Assembly (NCBI GenBank): GCA_019747905.1
Contig: JAIEQG010000012.1
Coordinates: 1-38,462, forward strand
Direction: 5' to 3'
Source of the DNA: Burkholderiales bacterium
Lineage (GTDB): Bacteria; Pseudomonadota; Gammaproteobacteria; Burkholderiales; Ga0077523
Length of the DNA stretch: 38,462 nucleotides
Shown here: positions 27,637 through 36,789 of the stretch, one piece after another
Layout of the letters: each line of letters starts with the position of its first letter
How positions within the stretch are numbered: position 1 is the first letter of the stretch
Notes under the pieces: generated by a model
Databases searched by the model: none
What the model was told of the DNA's origin: nothing
Seen by the model: only the letters and a program-made list of their open reading frames with translations
Program-made: the position numbers and the translations under genes

Positions 27637-28755
27637 ATGCGCATCGGCGTTCCGAAGGAAATCAAGAACCACGAGTACCGCGTCGCGCTGACCCCGGCCG
27701 GCGCGGCCATGCTCGCGGCCCGCGGGCACGAGGTGCTCGTGCAGGCTCACGCCGGGACTCGCATCGGATTCCCCGACGAGGCCTACCGCGCGGCCGGCGC
27801 GAAGATCGTGGCATCCGCTGCAGAGGCCTGGGGTTGCGACCTGGTGGTGAAGGTGAAGGAGCCGCAGCCTGCCGAGCTGGGCTTCTTCCGCCAAGACCTC
27901 GTCCTCTTCACCTACCTGCACCTCATCACCTGCCCCGAGGTGACCGAAGGGTTGCTGTCGGCCAACGCAGTGGGCATCGCCTACGAAACCGTGACCGACG
28001 GGCGTGGCGGCCTGCCCTTGCTCATCCCGATGTCGGAAATTGCCGGCCGCCTTTCGATCCAGATGGGCGCGTGGGCACTGATGCTGCCGCAGGGTGGCAG
28101 CGGCATGCTGCTCGCGGGCATACCGGGCGTGCCGCCGGGCAAGGTCGTGATCCTGGGTGCCGGGACGGTCGGCACCCACGCCGCCCGCGCCGCCGTCGGC
28201 CTCGGCGCCGATGTCACGATCTTCGACGTGAGCCTCCCCCGCCTGCGGCAACTGGAGAACATATTCGGCGCGAGCCTCAAGACCTGCTACGCGGAGCCGG
28301 ACGCGATCGGGCGGCACGTCGCAGAGGCCGACCTCGTCATCGGCGCCGTCCTAGTACCGGGCAAGCTTTCACCCAAACTGGTCACCCGCAAGATGCTGCG
28401 GGCGATGCGGCCCGGTTCCGTGTTCGTCGATGTGGGCATCGACCAGGGTGGCTGCGCGGAAACATCGCGCCCCACGTCGCATGCGGACCCGATCTATGTC
28501 GAGGAAGGTGTGTTGCACTACTGTGTGCCGAACATGCCAGGTGCAGTCGCCCGCACATCCACGCTCGCACTGACGCAAGCGACGCTGCCTTACCTCGTCA
28601 AGCTGGCAGATCTCGGCTGGCGCACCGCGCTCGTCGAGGACCCGGGACTGCGCCAAGGCCTGCAGGTGGCGGAACGCAGCATCACCTATCGCGCGCTGGC
28701 CGAAGACCTCCGCCTTCCCTTCGTCGAACCGGAGTCAGTGCTCCCATCTCGGTAG
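27637..28755 (+). CDS. ald: Alanine dehydrogenase
   Basis: A 372-residue enzyme interconverting L-alanine and pyruvate plus ammonia with NAD. The start MRIGVPKEIKNHEYRVALTP, substrate residues in VVKVKEP and YLHLI, the Rossmann motif VVILGAGTVGTHAA followed by DVTIFDV (acidic, NAD), and VPNMPGAVARTST are all diagnostic. Length is standard. The neighbourhood (pyruvate-forming acid-sugar genes upstream) may reflect shared pyruvate, but no shared promoter is visible. Confidence 0.95.
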   Translation: MRIGVPKEIKNHEYRVALTPAGAAMLAARGHEVLVQAHAGTRIGFPDEAYRAAGAKIVASAAEAWGCDLVVKVKEPQPAELGFFRQDLVLFTYLHLITCPEVTEGLLSANAVGIAYETVTDGRGGLPLLIPMSEIAGRLSIQMGAWALMLPQGGSGMLLAGIPGVPPGKVVILGAGTVGTHAARAAVGLGADVTIFDVSLPRLRQLENIFGASLKTCYAEPDAIGRHVAEADLVIGAVLVPGKLSPKLVTRKMLRAMRPGSVFVDVGIDQGGCAETSRPTSHADPIYVEEGVLHYCVPNMPGAVARTSTLALTQATLPYLVKLADLGWRTALVEDPGLRQGLQVAERSITYRALAEDLRLPFVEPESVLPSR

Positions 28756-28843
28756 CATCGGCAGACGGGAACCCGCTGCACGCCCCGGATGTCGGAGGCT
28801 GCGGTCATCGCCACTGTCGTACCCAGCTTCCATCGGAGAATCC

Positions 28844-29629
28844 ATGCGTTCGTTCGTCGTAGCCAGCGCACTCTGCATCACGGCATCCGTTATCCACGCG
28901 CAGGAGTCCCCTCGTCAGGACCTCACGCCGGTCCCTGTCGTGCGCAGTTTCAATCTGGTCGGCATCGGCGCCGGTGTGTACCCGGAGTTTTCCGGCTCGG
29001 AGAATTTCAGGGGCCTCGTGCTTCCGATCGTACGCGCGTCCTATCGGGACAAGGCGTTCATCAACGCGCTGCAGGCCGGGCTGTGGTTGTTCGACAGCGA
29101 CGACAAGGCGATCCGTATCGGGCTCGCTATCGAACCGCGCTTCGGTTGGGAAGCACGGGACGGGACGCGCGTGGAAGGCATGGAGCGCCGCGAATTCTCC
29201 CTCGAGGCCGGCCCGAACGTTCAGGTTCGAACACCCGTCGGTGTCTTCAACGCCAACGTCTATCAGGACATCACCGGCGCCAGCAACGGGCAGACGGCAC
29301 AACTGCAATTCATCCGGCCGCTGGTACGACTGCAGGGCGGCGGGGCGCTGCGCTTGAACGGAGTCGTCGGCGCACAGTGGTTCGCGGGGAAGACGAACGA
29401 CTACTATTTCGGCGTGCGGCCCGCCGAAGCAACCCCTTCGAGACCCGCGTACACGGCCGGCGCGACCACCAACCTCCAGCTCGGCATCAACGGCTTGTAC
29501 CTGCTCGGCAGCGGCTCTCTGCTCTTCGGCTTGATCGGCAACTGGCTGGGGGATGCCGCCGCGGAGAGCCCGATCGTCGAAACACGGTTTCAGCCGATCG
29601 CATACCTCGGCTACGGCGTGAACTTCTGA
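28844..29629 (+). CDS. MipA/OmpV family outer-membrane protein
   Basis: A 261-residue protein with a signal peptide (cleavage near VIHA-QES) and alternating beta-strand pattern ending in an aromatic Phe (GYGVNF), the outer-membrane barrel signature. The segment GAGVYPEFSGSENFRGLVLPIVRASYRD near the N-terminus is typical of MipA/OmpV. Family members scaffold murein enzymes or act as porin-like barrels. GGAG lies nine bases before the ATG. Confidence 0.88.
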   Translation: MRSFVVASALCITASVIHAQESPRQDLTPVPVVRSFNLVGIGAGVYPEFSGSENFRGLVLPIVRASYRDKAFINALQAGLWLFDSDDKAIRIGLAIEPRFGWEARDGTRVEGMERREFSLEAGPNVQVRTPVGVFNANVYQDITGASNGQTAQLQFIRPLVRLQGGGALRLNGVVGAQWFAGKTNDYYFGVRPAEATPSRPAYTAGATTNLQLGINGLYLLGSGSLLFGLIGNWLGDAAAESPIVETRFQPIAYLGYGVNF

Positions 29630-29632
29630 CCC

Positions 29633-29848
29633 TCAGAGGTCGTAACCCTTGTCCTTCATGCACATCATGTAGATGTGCCGGTTGGGCGTCATGCCCCAGC
29701 CGATGGTGCTCCCCGCCATCATCCGCTGATGGCAGGCGAGGTGGGCGGCGCGATAGCTTTGGTCTTTCGTTGGCGTCGCCTTGGGGTCGCCGCTTGCGGC
29801 ACAACCGCCGACGAGAACGACCAGCAGCGTCGTCACAATTGCATTCAT
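29633..29848 (-). CDS. Small lipoprotein, hypothetical
   Basis: A 71-residue protein with a lipobox (LLVVLVGGC) and a mature domain of about 55 residues with two further Cys and a Met-rich, Tyr-containing core (HQRMMAGSTIGWGMTPNRHIYMMCMKDKGYDL). The ending CMKDKGY resembles small proteobacterial lipoproteins, but no function is known. AAGGAG precedes the ATG at 29848; the longer frame has no such site. It lies 50 bp after pxpA on the same strand and ends 3 bp from the convergent barrel gene. Confidence 0.78.
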   Translation of the reverse strand: MNAIVTTLLVVLVGGCAASGDPKATPTKDQSYRAAHLACHQRMMAGSTIGWGMTPNRHIYMMCMKDKGYDL

Positions 29849-29898
29849 CGCGTGCTCCTTCGAGATCCCATCGTTGGACTGGCGGCGACGAACGCGGT

Positions 29899-30642
29899 TC
29901 ACGGCGCACACACCGCCACACCCGCATCCTCAAGCGCCGCACGCAGTACACCAGCCATCGCCGCAGCACCGGGCGTGTCCCCGTGCACGCAGATCGTCTC
30001 CGCGCGCACGGCCACCATCGCGCCGTCGATGCTGCGGACCGCGGCGGTTCTGACCATGTCGAGCGCTCGGGCGACGGCAAGATCCGCGTCCTCGATCAAC
30101 GCGCCCGGCTGCGACCGTGGCACCAGTGTGCCGTCTTTCCTGTAGGCACGATCGGCAAAAGCTTCGCTCGCCACGCGCAGGCCTGCCGATTCACCCGCGC
30201 TCATGAGCGCGCTGCCGGCCAGGCCGACCAGCAGCAGGTTCGAATCGAATTCACGCACCGCCTCGGCGATGGCCCCGGCCAGCGCCGGATCGCGCGCCGC
30301 CATGTTGTACAAGGCCCCGTGCGGTTTCACGTGCTTCAACCGGGCACCCGCCGCAGCAGCGATCGTCGCGACCGCTTCGATCTGGCGCAGCACGAGCGCG
30401 CGGGCTGCCTCCGGCGCAATGTTCATGTCGCGACGACCGAAACCTTCCCGATCGTCGAAGGACGGATGCGCACCGATCGCCACACCGCGCCTGAGGCACA
30501 GGGCCACCGTGTCGGCCATGGTGCGCGCGTCGCCGGCGTGCAATCCGCACGCGATGTTCGCCGAAGTGACGATGTCGAGCAGCGCTGCGTCGTCGCCCAT
30601 GCCTTCGCCCACGTCGGCGTTGAGATCCACCCGCAGCGTCAT
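29899..30642 (-). CDS. pxpA: 5-oxoprolinase subunit PxpA (LamB/YcsF)
   Basis: A 247-residue LamB/YcsF protein: DLNADVGEGMGDD, ANIACGLHAGD, HPSFDDREGFGRRDM and KPHGALYN are hallmark segments. With PxpB and PxpC it forms ATP-dependent 5-oxoprolinase, turning 5-oxoproline into glutamate. Its ATG overlaps the pxpC stop (ATGA). Length is as expected. Confidence 0.95.
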   Translation of the reverse strand: MTLRVDLNADVGEGMGDDAALLDIVTSANIACGLHAGDARTMADTVALCLRRGVAIGAHPSFDDREGFGRRDMNIAPEAARALVLRQIEAVATIAAAAGARLKHVKPHGALYNMAARDPALAGAIAEAVREFDSNLLLVGLAGSALMSAGESAGLRVASEAFADRAYRKDGTLVPRSQPGALIEDADLAVARALDMVRTAAVRSIDGAMVAVRAETICVHGDTPGAAAMAGVLRAALEDAGVAVCAP

Positions 30643-31640
30643 CGCAATCGCACCGCCAGCGCCTGGCGCACGAGTTCCAGTTGCTGCTCGCGCGCGATGG
30701 CCGCGGCGTAGCTTTCTTCCTGAGTCGCCAGCTTGAAGCGCAGGGTGTCGCCCGGAGCAAGCTGCGCCACCACGGGCAGATCGACGCCGATCACTACGGC
30801 GATCACCGGGTAGCCGCCGGTCGTCTGGTGATCGGCCATGAGGATGATGGGTTGCCCTCCCGGTGGCACTTGCACCGCGCCCGTGACCATGCCTTCCGAC
30901 AGCACGTCGTGACTGCGCCGTGCATCCAGTGCTGGGCCGGAAAGTCGATACCCCATGCGGTCTGAATCGTTACCCACCCGATACTCCGCCTCGACCAGTT
31001 GCTCACGCATCACCACGGGGAAGTTCTGCCAATGACGCCCGGGCAGGATGCGCAACGGTTGCGGCACCACGCGATAGGGCATCTTGTGGCGGCTCACCGA
31101 CCAGTTCGGATAAGCGAAGCGGCTTTGCTTGTGCGCGAGCAGACCGACCCAGCGCGCCGTGTGCGCTTCCTCGGGAGAACGCAGCGGCAGCACGTCGCCC
31201 TTGCGCAGCGCGCGACCATTGAAGCCACCATAGGCCCCGCGCACCGCGGTCGCCCGGCTGCCCATCACCGCCGGCACGTCGAATCCAGCCGCGACTGCCA
31301 GATAGGCGCGACAGCCGATCTGCGGGCGACCGAAGAGCAGGCGCACACCGGCCCGCACGCGCACCGGCCGCCACATGGGCAGTGGTTCGCCGTCGATCAT
31401 CGGCGCCATGTTCGCGCCGCACACGGCGATCACGGCGTCCTCCTGGAAATGCAGCCGCGGCCCGCTCAACGTGATCTCGAGCGTGGCCTCCTCCTCTGCG
31501 TTGCCCACCAGCAGATTGGCCATGCGATGCGAGGTTTCGTCCATGGCGCCGTTGACCGGCACACCCAGGTGCTGCAGCCCCGTGCGCCCGAGGTCCTGCA
31601 AGGTCGAGAGCAGGCCGGGATGCTCTATCTGGATGCCCAT
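30639..31640 (-). CDS. pxpC: 5-oxoprolinase subunit PxpC
   Basis: A 333-residue KipA/AHS2-type protein: GLLSTLQDLGRTGLQHLGVPVNGAMDETSHRMANLLVGN at the start and later SDRMGYRLSGP and ADHQTTGGYPVIAVV are typical. It works with PxpA and PxpB. The same fold makes up part of the carboxyltransferase of the guanidine carboxylase in this window, so two independent KipI/KipA lineages coexist. The start is 15 bp after pxpB with only a weak ribosome site. Confidence 0.93.
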   Translation of the reverse strand: MGIQIEHPGLLSTLQDLGRTGLQHLGVPVNGAMDETSHRMANLLVGNAEEEATLEITLSGPRLHFQEDAVIAVCGANMAPMIDGEPLPMWRPVRVRAGVRLLFGRPQIGCRAYLAVAAGFDVPAVMGSRATAVRGAYGGFNGRALRKGDVLPLRSPEEAHTARWVGLLAHKQSRFAYPNWSVSRHKMPYRVVPQPLRILPGRHWQNFPVVMREQLVEAEYRVGNDSDRMGYRLSGPALDARRSHDVLSEGMVTGAVQVPPGGQPIILMADHQTTGGYPVIAVVIGVDLPVVAQLAPGDTLRFKLATQEESYAAAIAREQQLELVRQALAVRLR

Positions 31641-31655
31641 GAAAGCAGCGCCGCG

Positions 31656-32381
31656 TCAGCGCTTGTCGCGCAGTGCCTGGAAATCGCGCGGACCGATCGC
31701 GAGGAAGCGAACGCGATCGCCGGGTTCGATCACGGCGTGAGCTTCCTCGTTGAATCGGAACAGGGCGATGGGCGTGCGTCCGATCAGGTTCCAGCCACCG
31801 GGCGTTTCGAACGGATACACCCCCGTCTGGTCGCCGCCGATGCCGACACTTCCAGCAGGCACGCGCTTGCGCGGACTCTCCAGCCGCGGCGTCACGAGCC
31901 GGCGATCCAGCCCCCCGAGATAGGCAAAGCCCGGCAGGAATCCGAGCGTGTACACGTAGTACTCGGTGCCGCTGTGTACCTGCACCACGTCCTCCTCCGA
32001 CAATCCGCTGCGTTGCGCGACCAGCGCGAGGTCCTCGCCGAATTCGCCGCCGTAGCAGACCGGGATCTCGACCGTCCGCGCCTTGCGCTTCGGCAAGTCC
32101 GGCGCCTTGGCGAGCGCGTGCTGCAGAGCGTCGCGCATCGCGGTGACCGGATCGGCAGTGCGGTGGTGCGCCGCCACCAGCAGCGGATCGAAATGCACAG
32201 TGAGGGCGGCGAACGCGGGCACGACGTCCGTCATGCCCGGCAAAGGATGGGCGAGCAGATGCTCCGCCGCAGCGCGCACCCGCGCATTGATGGGCACGCT
32301 GAGCGCGCGCCCGTATTCCGCCACCAGTGCTCGATCGCCCATGGCGTGGAGCTGGGGCGTGTTCGCTGCCGCTTCGGCCAT
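31656..32381 (-). CDS. pxpB: 5-oxoprolinase subunit PxpB
   Basis: A 241-residue KipI/AHS1-type protein with VCYGGEFGEDLALVAQRSGLSEEDVVQVHS, the FLPGFAYLGGLD segment and GGWNLIGRTP near the end, all diagnostic. Partner of PxpC and PxpA in 5-oxoprolinase. The ATG at 32381 overlaps the DUF1992 stop (TGATG); a later in-frame ATG would shorten it by 13 residues. Confidence 0.94.
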   Translation of the reverse strand: MAEAAANTPQLHAMGDRALVAEYGRALSVPINARVRAAAEHLLAHPLPGMTDVVPAFAALTVHFDPLLVAAHHRTADPVTAMRDALQHALAKAPDLPKRKARTVEIPVCYGGEFGEDLALVAQRSGLSEEDVVQVHSGTEYYVYTLGFLPGFAYLGGLDRRLVTPRLESPRKRVPAGSVGIGGDQTGVYPFETPGGWNLIGRTPIALFRFNEEAHAVIEPGDRVRFLAIGPRDFQALRDKR

Positions 32382-32743
32382 CAGGCGAGTTTGCTCAGGA
32401 TTCGGGCGTAGTAGCGCGGCTCCGCGGCCAGTCCGCGCCGGCCGCCGGGCCGCGATTCCGCCAGTGCGAGCGACAGCGCCTGCAGCTTGCGCAATGCTCG
32501 GGCCCGGGCTGCATCGTCACGCGCCCCTTCGACCTCCGTCGCGGCAGCACGCAAGTGTCGCAATGCCTCCACCTCGGGGGGCACGAAGCCCGCGTTCTTC
32601 AGCACGCGCCACGCGACGCGCAGGTCCTCGGGAACGAGGGGATCGGGCTCGAGATCGATCGGCCGGCCGGCTCCCGGCAGATGCTCGAACTCGCCGCGCG
32701 CCTGGGCCTCTTCGATCCTTTGCTCGACCAGTTGCTCGAACAT
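32381..32743 (-). CDS. DUF1992 (DnaJ-homologue conserved domain) protein
   Basis: A 120-residue protein opening MFEQLVEQRIEEAQARGEFEHLPGAGRPI, the signature of DUF1992 (also in DnaJ homologue subfamily C member 28). No J-domain is present, and the function is unknown. The ATG at 32743 shares a base with the aldolase stop (TGATG); the longer frame is out-of-frame read-through of the aldolase gene. The basic C-terminal half is alpha-helical. Confidence 0.88.
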   Translation of the reverse strand: MFEQLVEQRIEEAQARGEFEHLPGAGRPIDLEPDPLVPEDLRVAWRVLKNAGFVPPEVEALRHLRAAATEVEGARDDAARARALRKLQALSLALAESRPGGRRGLAAEPRYYARILSKLA

Positions 32744-33519
32744 CAGCTCGCGTAACCCGGATCGATGCGGTCGAGCTTGCGCAGCAGCCCGGGCCAGACG
32801 AGTTGCCCTCCCAGTCCGCGGGTGGCGCTGCTGCGCACTTCGACGGCGCTGTCCACGATCGACTGCGGCACCGGGATCAGTTCCGCGCCGTTGCCCTGCG
32901 CCGCGATCTGGATCTCGCAAGCGCGCTGCAGGGTATACATGGACAGGAATGCGTCGGGGATGGTCGCGCCGACGGTGAGCAGACCGTGATTGCGCAGGAT
33001 GAGGTAAGTGCGGTCGCCCAGATCGCGCACCAGGCGCGGCTTCTCGTCGTCCTTCAGCGCCACGCCTTCGTAGTCGTGGTACGCGATCGAAGACAACGGA
33101 AAGATCGATTGCTGGGAGATCGGCAACAGCCCGTTCTTCTGTGCCGACACTGCGATGCCGGCCGCCGTGTGCGTGTGCAGGACGCATTGCACGTCTTCCC
33201 GCGCGGCGTGGATGGCGCTGTGGATCACGAATCCGGCGGGATTGACCGCAAACGGCGTGTCCATCACCGCCTTGCCCTGGAGGTCGATCTTGACCAGGCT
33301 CGACGCCGTGATCTCCTCGAACAGTGCGCCGTACGGGTTGATGAGGAAGTGGTGTTCCGGCCCTGGAACGCGCGCAGAGATGTGCGTGAACACCAGATCG
33401 TCCCAGCGGTACAGCGCGATCAGCCGGTAGGCCGCGGCGAGATCGACACGCAGCCGCCATTCTTCGGCGCTCACGCGCCGCCGGACGTCGAGCGCCTTCG
33501 CTTCAGCCATCAGGTCCAT
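32743..33519 (-). CDS. Class II aldolase/adducin family protein
   Basis: A 258-residue zinc-type class II aldolase fold. Metal-binding His residues are seen in VLHTHTAAGIAVSA and RNHGLLTVG, with Ser/Glu phosphate-side residues in NPYGALFEEITASSL. The adducin-like subgroup has no settled substrate. GGAGGA lies six bases before the ATG at 33519. It heads the operon that continues through DUF1992 and pxpBCA. Confidence 0.9.
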   Translation of the reverse strand: MDLMAEAKALDVRRRVSAEEWRLRVDLAAAYRLIALYRWDDLVFTHISARVPGPEHHFLINPYGALFEEITASSLVKIDLQGKAVMDTPFAVNPAGFVIHSAIHAAREDVQCVLHTHTAAGIAVSAQKNGLLPISQQSIFPLSSIAYHDYEGVALKDDEKPRLVRDLGDRTYLILRNHGLLTVGATIPDAFLSMYTLQRACEIQIAAQGNGAELIPVPQSIVDSAVEVRSSATRGLGGQLVWPGLLRKLDRIDPGYAS

Positions 33520-33611
33520 GCCGCTGTCCTCCAGGGGAGCTGGAGGGCAATGATACCGCTCCCCTCCCGGTGCGGGGCCTATACTGACCGCCCCGCAGAA
33601 CGGAGGTCAAC

Positions 33612-34886
33612 ATGAGGAGCATCACACTACGCACCGCGGCAATTTCGGCCGCTCTCGTCCTGGCTTGGCCGGCGCTCGCGGCGCCGCTGCCCAAGGCCAC
33701 CCCCGAGGAAGTAGGGCTGTCGTCGGCCCGGCTCGAGAAGATCACCGCCACGGTCAAGCAGTGGGTGGACAAGAAGGAGATTCCCGGTGCCGTCACCCTG
33801 ATCGCACGCAAGGGCAAGCTCGTCTACGCCAACACCCAGGGCATGCGCGACGCCGCGAAGGGCGAGGCGCTGGCGGAGGATTCCATCTTCCGGCTGTACT
33901 CCATGACCAAGCCGATCGTGAGCATCGCGGCGATGTCGCTCGTGGAGGACGGCGCACTCGCACTGAACGACCCGATCGCGAAGTACCTGCCCGAGTTCAA
34001 GGACATGAAGGTCGCCACCGAGGTCTACGATCCGGTGTCGGGCGTGCAGATCTACACCACGGCTCCGGCCAAGAGGCCCATCACGGTGCAGGACCTGCTG
34101 CGCCACACGGGCGGCTTCACCTACGGCCCGCCGCTGTCGACCCGCACCCAGGTGCAGAAGCTGTACCAGGAAGCCGGCATCTGGTCGCAGAAATGGGTGC
34201 TGGCGGATTTCACCAAGGCGCTCGCCAAGATTCCGCTCGTGGCTGAGCCGGGCACGCTGTGGGAGTACGGCCACAACACCGACGTGCTGGGTCGCGTCGT
34301 GGAAGTCGCTGCGGGGAAGGCCCTGGATGTCGTGCTCGCAGAACGCATCTTCCAGCCGCTCGGCATGACCGACACCATGTTCTCGCTGCCGGCAGCCAAA
34401 GTGGGGCGTCTAGCGCAGCCGCAACCCGATCCGTACACCAACCAGACGCCGGAGCTGATCGACTTCACCCAGCCGCAGGGATTCTTCGCCGGCGGCCATG
34501 GGCTCGTGGGCACCGCGAACGACTACCTGCATTTCGCGCAGGCGCTGCTCGACGGCGGCACGTTCGACGGTAAGCGCATCATCGGCCCGCGCACGCTCGC
34601 GTACGCCGCGTCCGATCACTTGCACAGCGGCATCAACAAGGGCTCCTCCTTCCTGCCGGGTCCGGGGCACGGATTCGGCCTGGGCTTCGCGGTGCGGCTC
34701 GATCGCGGCATGTCAGCCTGGCCCGGGTCTCCTGGCGACTACTACTGGGGCGGCTATGCCGGTACCGCGTTCTGGATCGATCCGAAGGAGCAGCTGGTGG
34801 TGGTGTTCATGACCACCGAACCGACCCGCCGGCTGCACTACCGCATCACGCTGCGCGACCTCATCTACGGCGCGATCGTCGAGTGA
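33612..34886 (+). CDS. Exported serine hydrolase, beta-lactamase (class C) family
   Basis: A 424-residue penicillin-binding-like esterase. A signal peptide (ALVLAWPALA) is followed by the SxxK motif in YSMTKP and a YGHN segment that supplies the second catalytic Tyr. The third-motif region lies around GPGHGFGLGF. Family members hydrolyse esters or peptides, not necessarily beta-lactams. GGAGG lies before the ATG. It is the first gene of a four-gene exported set; its stop overlaps the next start (GTGA). Confidence 0.9.
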   Translation: MRSITLRTAAISAALVLAWPALAAPLPKATPEEVGLSSARLEKITATVKQWVDKKEIPGAVTLIARKGKLVYANTQGMRDAAKGEALAEDSIFRLYSMTKPIVSIAAMSLVEDGALALNDPIAKYLPEFKDMKVATEVYDPVSGVQIYTTAPAKRPITVQDLLRHTGGFTYGPPLSTRTQVQKLYQEAGIWSQKWVLADFTKALAKIPLVAEPGTLWEYGHNTDVLGRVVEVAAGKALDVVLAERIFQPLGMTDTMFSLPAAKVGRLAQPQPDPYTNQTPELIDFTQPQGFFAGGHGLVGTANDYLHFAQALLDGGTFDGKRIIGPRTLAYAASDHLHSGINKGSSFLPGPGHGFGLGFAVRLDRGMSAWPGSPGDYYWGGYAGTAFWIDPKEQLVVVFMTTEPTRRLHYRITLRDLIYGAIVE

Positions 34887-35503
34887 TCCGGTTCGTCGTC
34901 CTGCTGCTCCTCGTGCCGGTGCTCGCATGGGCAGGAGTCGAGGCGAGCGACGAGGCGGTGCTGCTCGTCGCTCACCCGCGCATGGACGATCCGAATTTCT
35001 CGCAGACCGTGGTGCTGGTTGCATTTCCGCAGGACAGCGGCCCGATGGGCGTGGTGCTGAACCGCCCCATCGGCGCGACACTGGGCGAGTTGTTCGAGGA
35101 GGATGAGGCCGTTCGCGGGCGCCAGGACATGGTTCATGCCGGTGGACCGGTCCAGCCGGACGGGCTCCTGTTCGTGTTCCGGGCTACCGAACATCCGGTG
35201 AAGGCGCTGCCGGTGATCGACGACATCTATCTTTCCGCCGACGGCAAGCTGTTCGACGTGCTGGTGCGGAAGACCGAGGAAGCCGCGAGCCAGCGGTACT
35301 ACGCCGGGTATGCCGGATGGGCGGAAGGACAACTCGACGCCGAGGTGGAGCGCGGCGACTGGTACGTGCTGCCGATGGATGTGGACGTGCTCTACACCAT
35401 GCCCGAAGAGTCGATGTGGGAAACCTTGCTCACGCGAGCGACATCGAAATTCGCGGCGTCCGCGCGGGCCATGGCAACGGCACACCGCAGCCATCCGAGA
35501 TAG
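34883..35503 (+). CDS. yqgE: YqgE/AlgH family protein with a signal peptide
   Basis: A 206-residue DUF179 protein: LLVAHPRMDDPNFSQTVVLV, MGVVLNRPIG and HAGGPVQPDGLLFVF are the family segments. Unlike ordinary YqgE, which begins directly with this domain and is cytoplasmic, this one carries 18 extra residues with a hydrophobic core and WAGVEA cleavage site, so it is probably exported. A GTG start overlaps the upstream stop. The next gene starts immediately after its stop codon. Confidence 0.88.
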   Translation: MIRFVVLLLLVPVLAWAGVEASDEAVLLVAHPRMDDPNFSQTVVLVAFPQDSGPMGVVLNRPIGATLGELFEEDEAVRGRQDMVHAGGPVQPDGLLFVFRATEHPVKALPVIDDIYLSADGKLFDVLVRKTEEAASQRYYAGYAGWAEGQLDAEVERGDWYVLPMDVDVLYTMPEESMWETLLTRATSKFAASARAMATAHRSHPR

Positions 35504-36775
35504 ATGGGGCCGGCGTGGTGGCGCCGCATGGGCGCACACACGATCCTGTCGTGCTGTGCCGTGGGGATCATCGGCGCCCCCGCAAGCAGCGTCAGCAGCG
35601 GGGACGACTTGGTAGACCACGACGCAGCCGCGCGCGGGCGGCTGTTGTTCGAGCAGCGCTGGTACGTCGCACCGTCGAGCCTCGGGCCTTGGGGTCGAGG
35701 TCCCACTTCGAATGCGGAAGCCTGCTCGGATTGCCATGCCGGTCGCGGGCGCGGCGCCCCACCGGAAGCGCCCGACGAACCCATGACGAAGATGGTCCTG
35801 CGCCTGTCGATGCAGGCTGCGGCGGCCGATGGCGCGCCACGGCCGCACCCCTTGTACGGTCTGCAGTTGCAGCAACAGGGGACCCTGGGGGTGGTGCCGG
35901 CCGAGGGGTCCGCAACCATCGACTGGATCGAAGAGTCGGCAACACTGGACGACAGAGCAGTCGTTCGGCTGCGGCGCCCGACGATCCGTGTCGAGTCCCT
36001 CGCTTTCGGTGCCTTCGGGCCCGACGTATCGATGTCCGCACGTATCGCACCAGCGCTCGCCGGGCTCGGCCGCCTCGAAGCGATACCGGCCGCAGCGCTG
36101 CAAGCGCTTGCCGCGCGCGATGCGGGCGACGGTATTCGCGGACGCGTGAGTCGCATTGCCGTCGGTTCGAGCGTCGGCCGCTTCGGACACAAGGCGAACG
36201 TGGCTACAGTGCGCGAGCAAGTCGCGATCGCGCTGCACGAAGACCTCGGACTCACCACCGAACTGTTCCCTGAACAGAATTGCCCGCAAATCCAGGTCGA
36301 CTGTGTGCGGCAGCCGCCGGGACGGGGGCCCGAGGTGCGCAGCGACCAGTTGGACGACCTGGTAGCGTTCGTGCGCGCCGTGCCGCCGCCGCAACGGCGG
36401 GCGGACGACGATGCAACGATCCGCCTGGGCGCCACGTTGTTCCGCACGATCAACTGCATCGGGTGTCACGTACCACGCATCACCCCTGACGGCCCCGAGG
36501 CCTACACCGATCTGCTGCTGCACGACCTCGGTGACGGACTCGCCGACGGCCGACCGGAGTTCCAGGCCGGTCCGCGCGACTGGCGCACGGCGCCGCTTTG
36601 GGGTGCTGGTGCCGCCGCGACAGCCGGTGCGCGCTTCCTGCACGACGGCCGCGCGCGCTCGCTCGAAGAGGCGATACTCTGGCACGGAGGCGAAGCCGGC
36701 GCCGCGCGGGCCCGCTACGCCCGGTTGCCGCAGTCGAGCCGCTCTGCTCTCATTCGGTTCCTGTCCACGCTCTGA
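35504..36775 (+). CDS. Di-heme DUF1111 (cytochrome c peroxidase-like) protein
   Basis: A 423-residue putative di-heme oxidoreductase. Two c-type heme sites are visible, CSDCH near residue 77 and CIGCH near residue 322, with GRFGHKANVATVREQ between them and FLHDGRARSLEEAILWHGGEA near the end, matching DUF1111. The N-terminus is hydrophobic and suits export to the periplasm, where heme is attached. Such proteins are predicted peroxidases or MauG-like enzymes; the reaction here is unknown. The start follows the previous TAG directly. Confidence 0.88.
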   Translation: MGPAWWRRMGAHTILSCCAVGIIGAPASSVSSGDDLVDHDAAARGRLLFEQRWYVAPSSLGPWGRGPTSNAEACSDCHAGRGRGAPPEAPDEPMTKMVLRLSMQAAAADGAPRPHPLYGLQLQQQGTLGVVPAEGSATIDWIEESATLDDRAVVRLRRPTIRVESLAFGAFGPDVSMSARIAPALAGLGRLEAIPAAALQALAARDAGDGIRGRVSRIAVGSSVGRFGHKANVATVREQVAIALHEDLGLTTELFPEQNCPQIQVDCVRQPPGRGPEVRSDQLDDLVAFVRAVPPPQRRADDDATIRLGATLFRTINCIGCHVPRITPDGPEAYTDLLLHDLGDGLADGRPEFQAGPRDWRTAPLWGAGAAATAGARFLHDGRARSLEEAILWHGGEAGAARARYARLPQSSRSALIRFLSTL

Positions 36776-36789
36776 AGACCCCGATCGCG

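Noticed and set aside
27549..28862. 437-residue plus-strand frame overlapping ald
   Set aside because: Same strand but another frame; Arg/Pro-rich with no motifs, while the ald frame is fully conserved.
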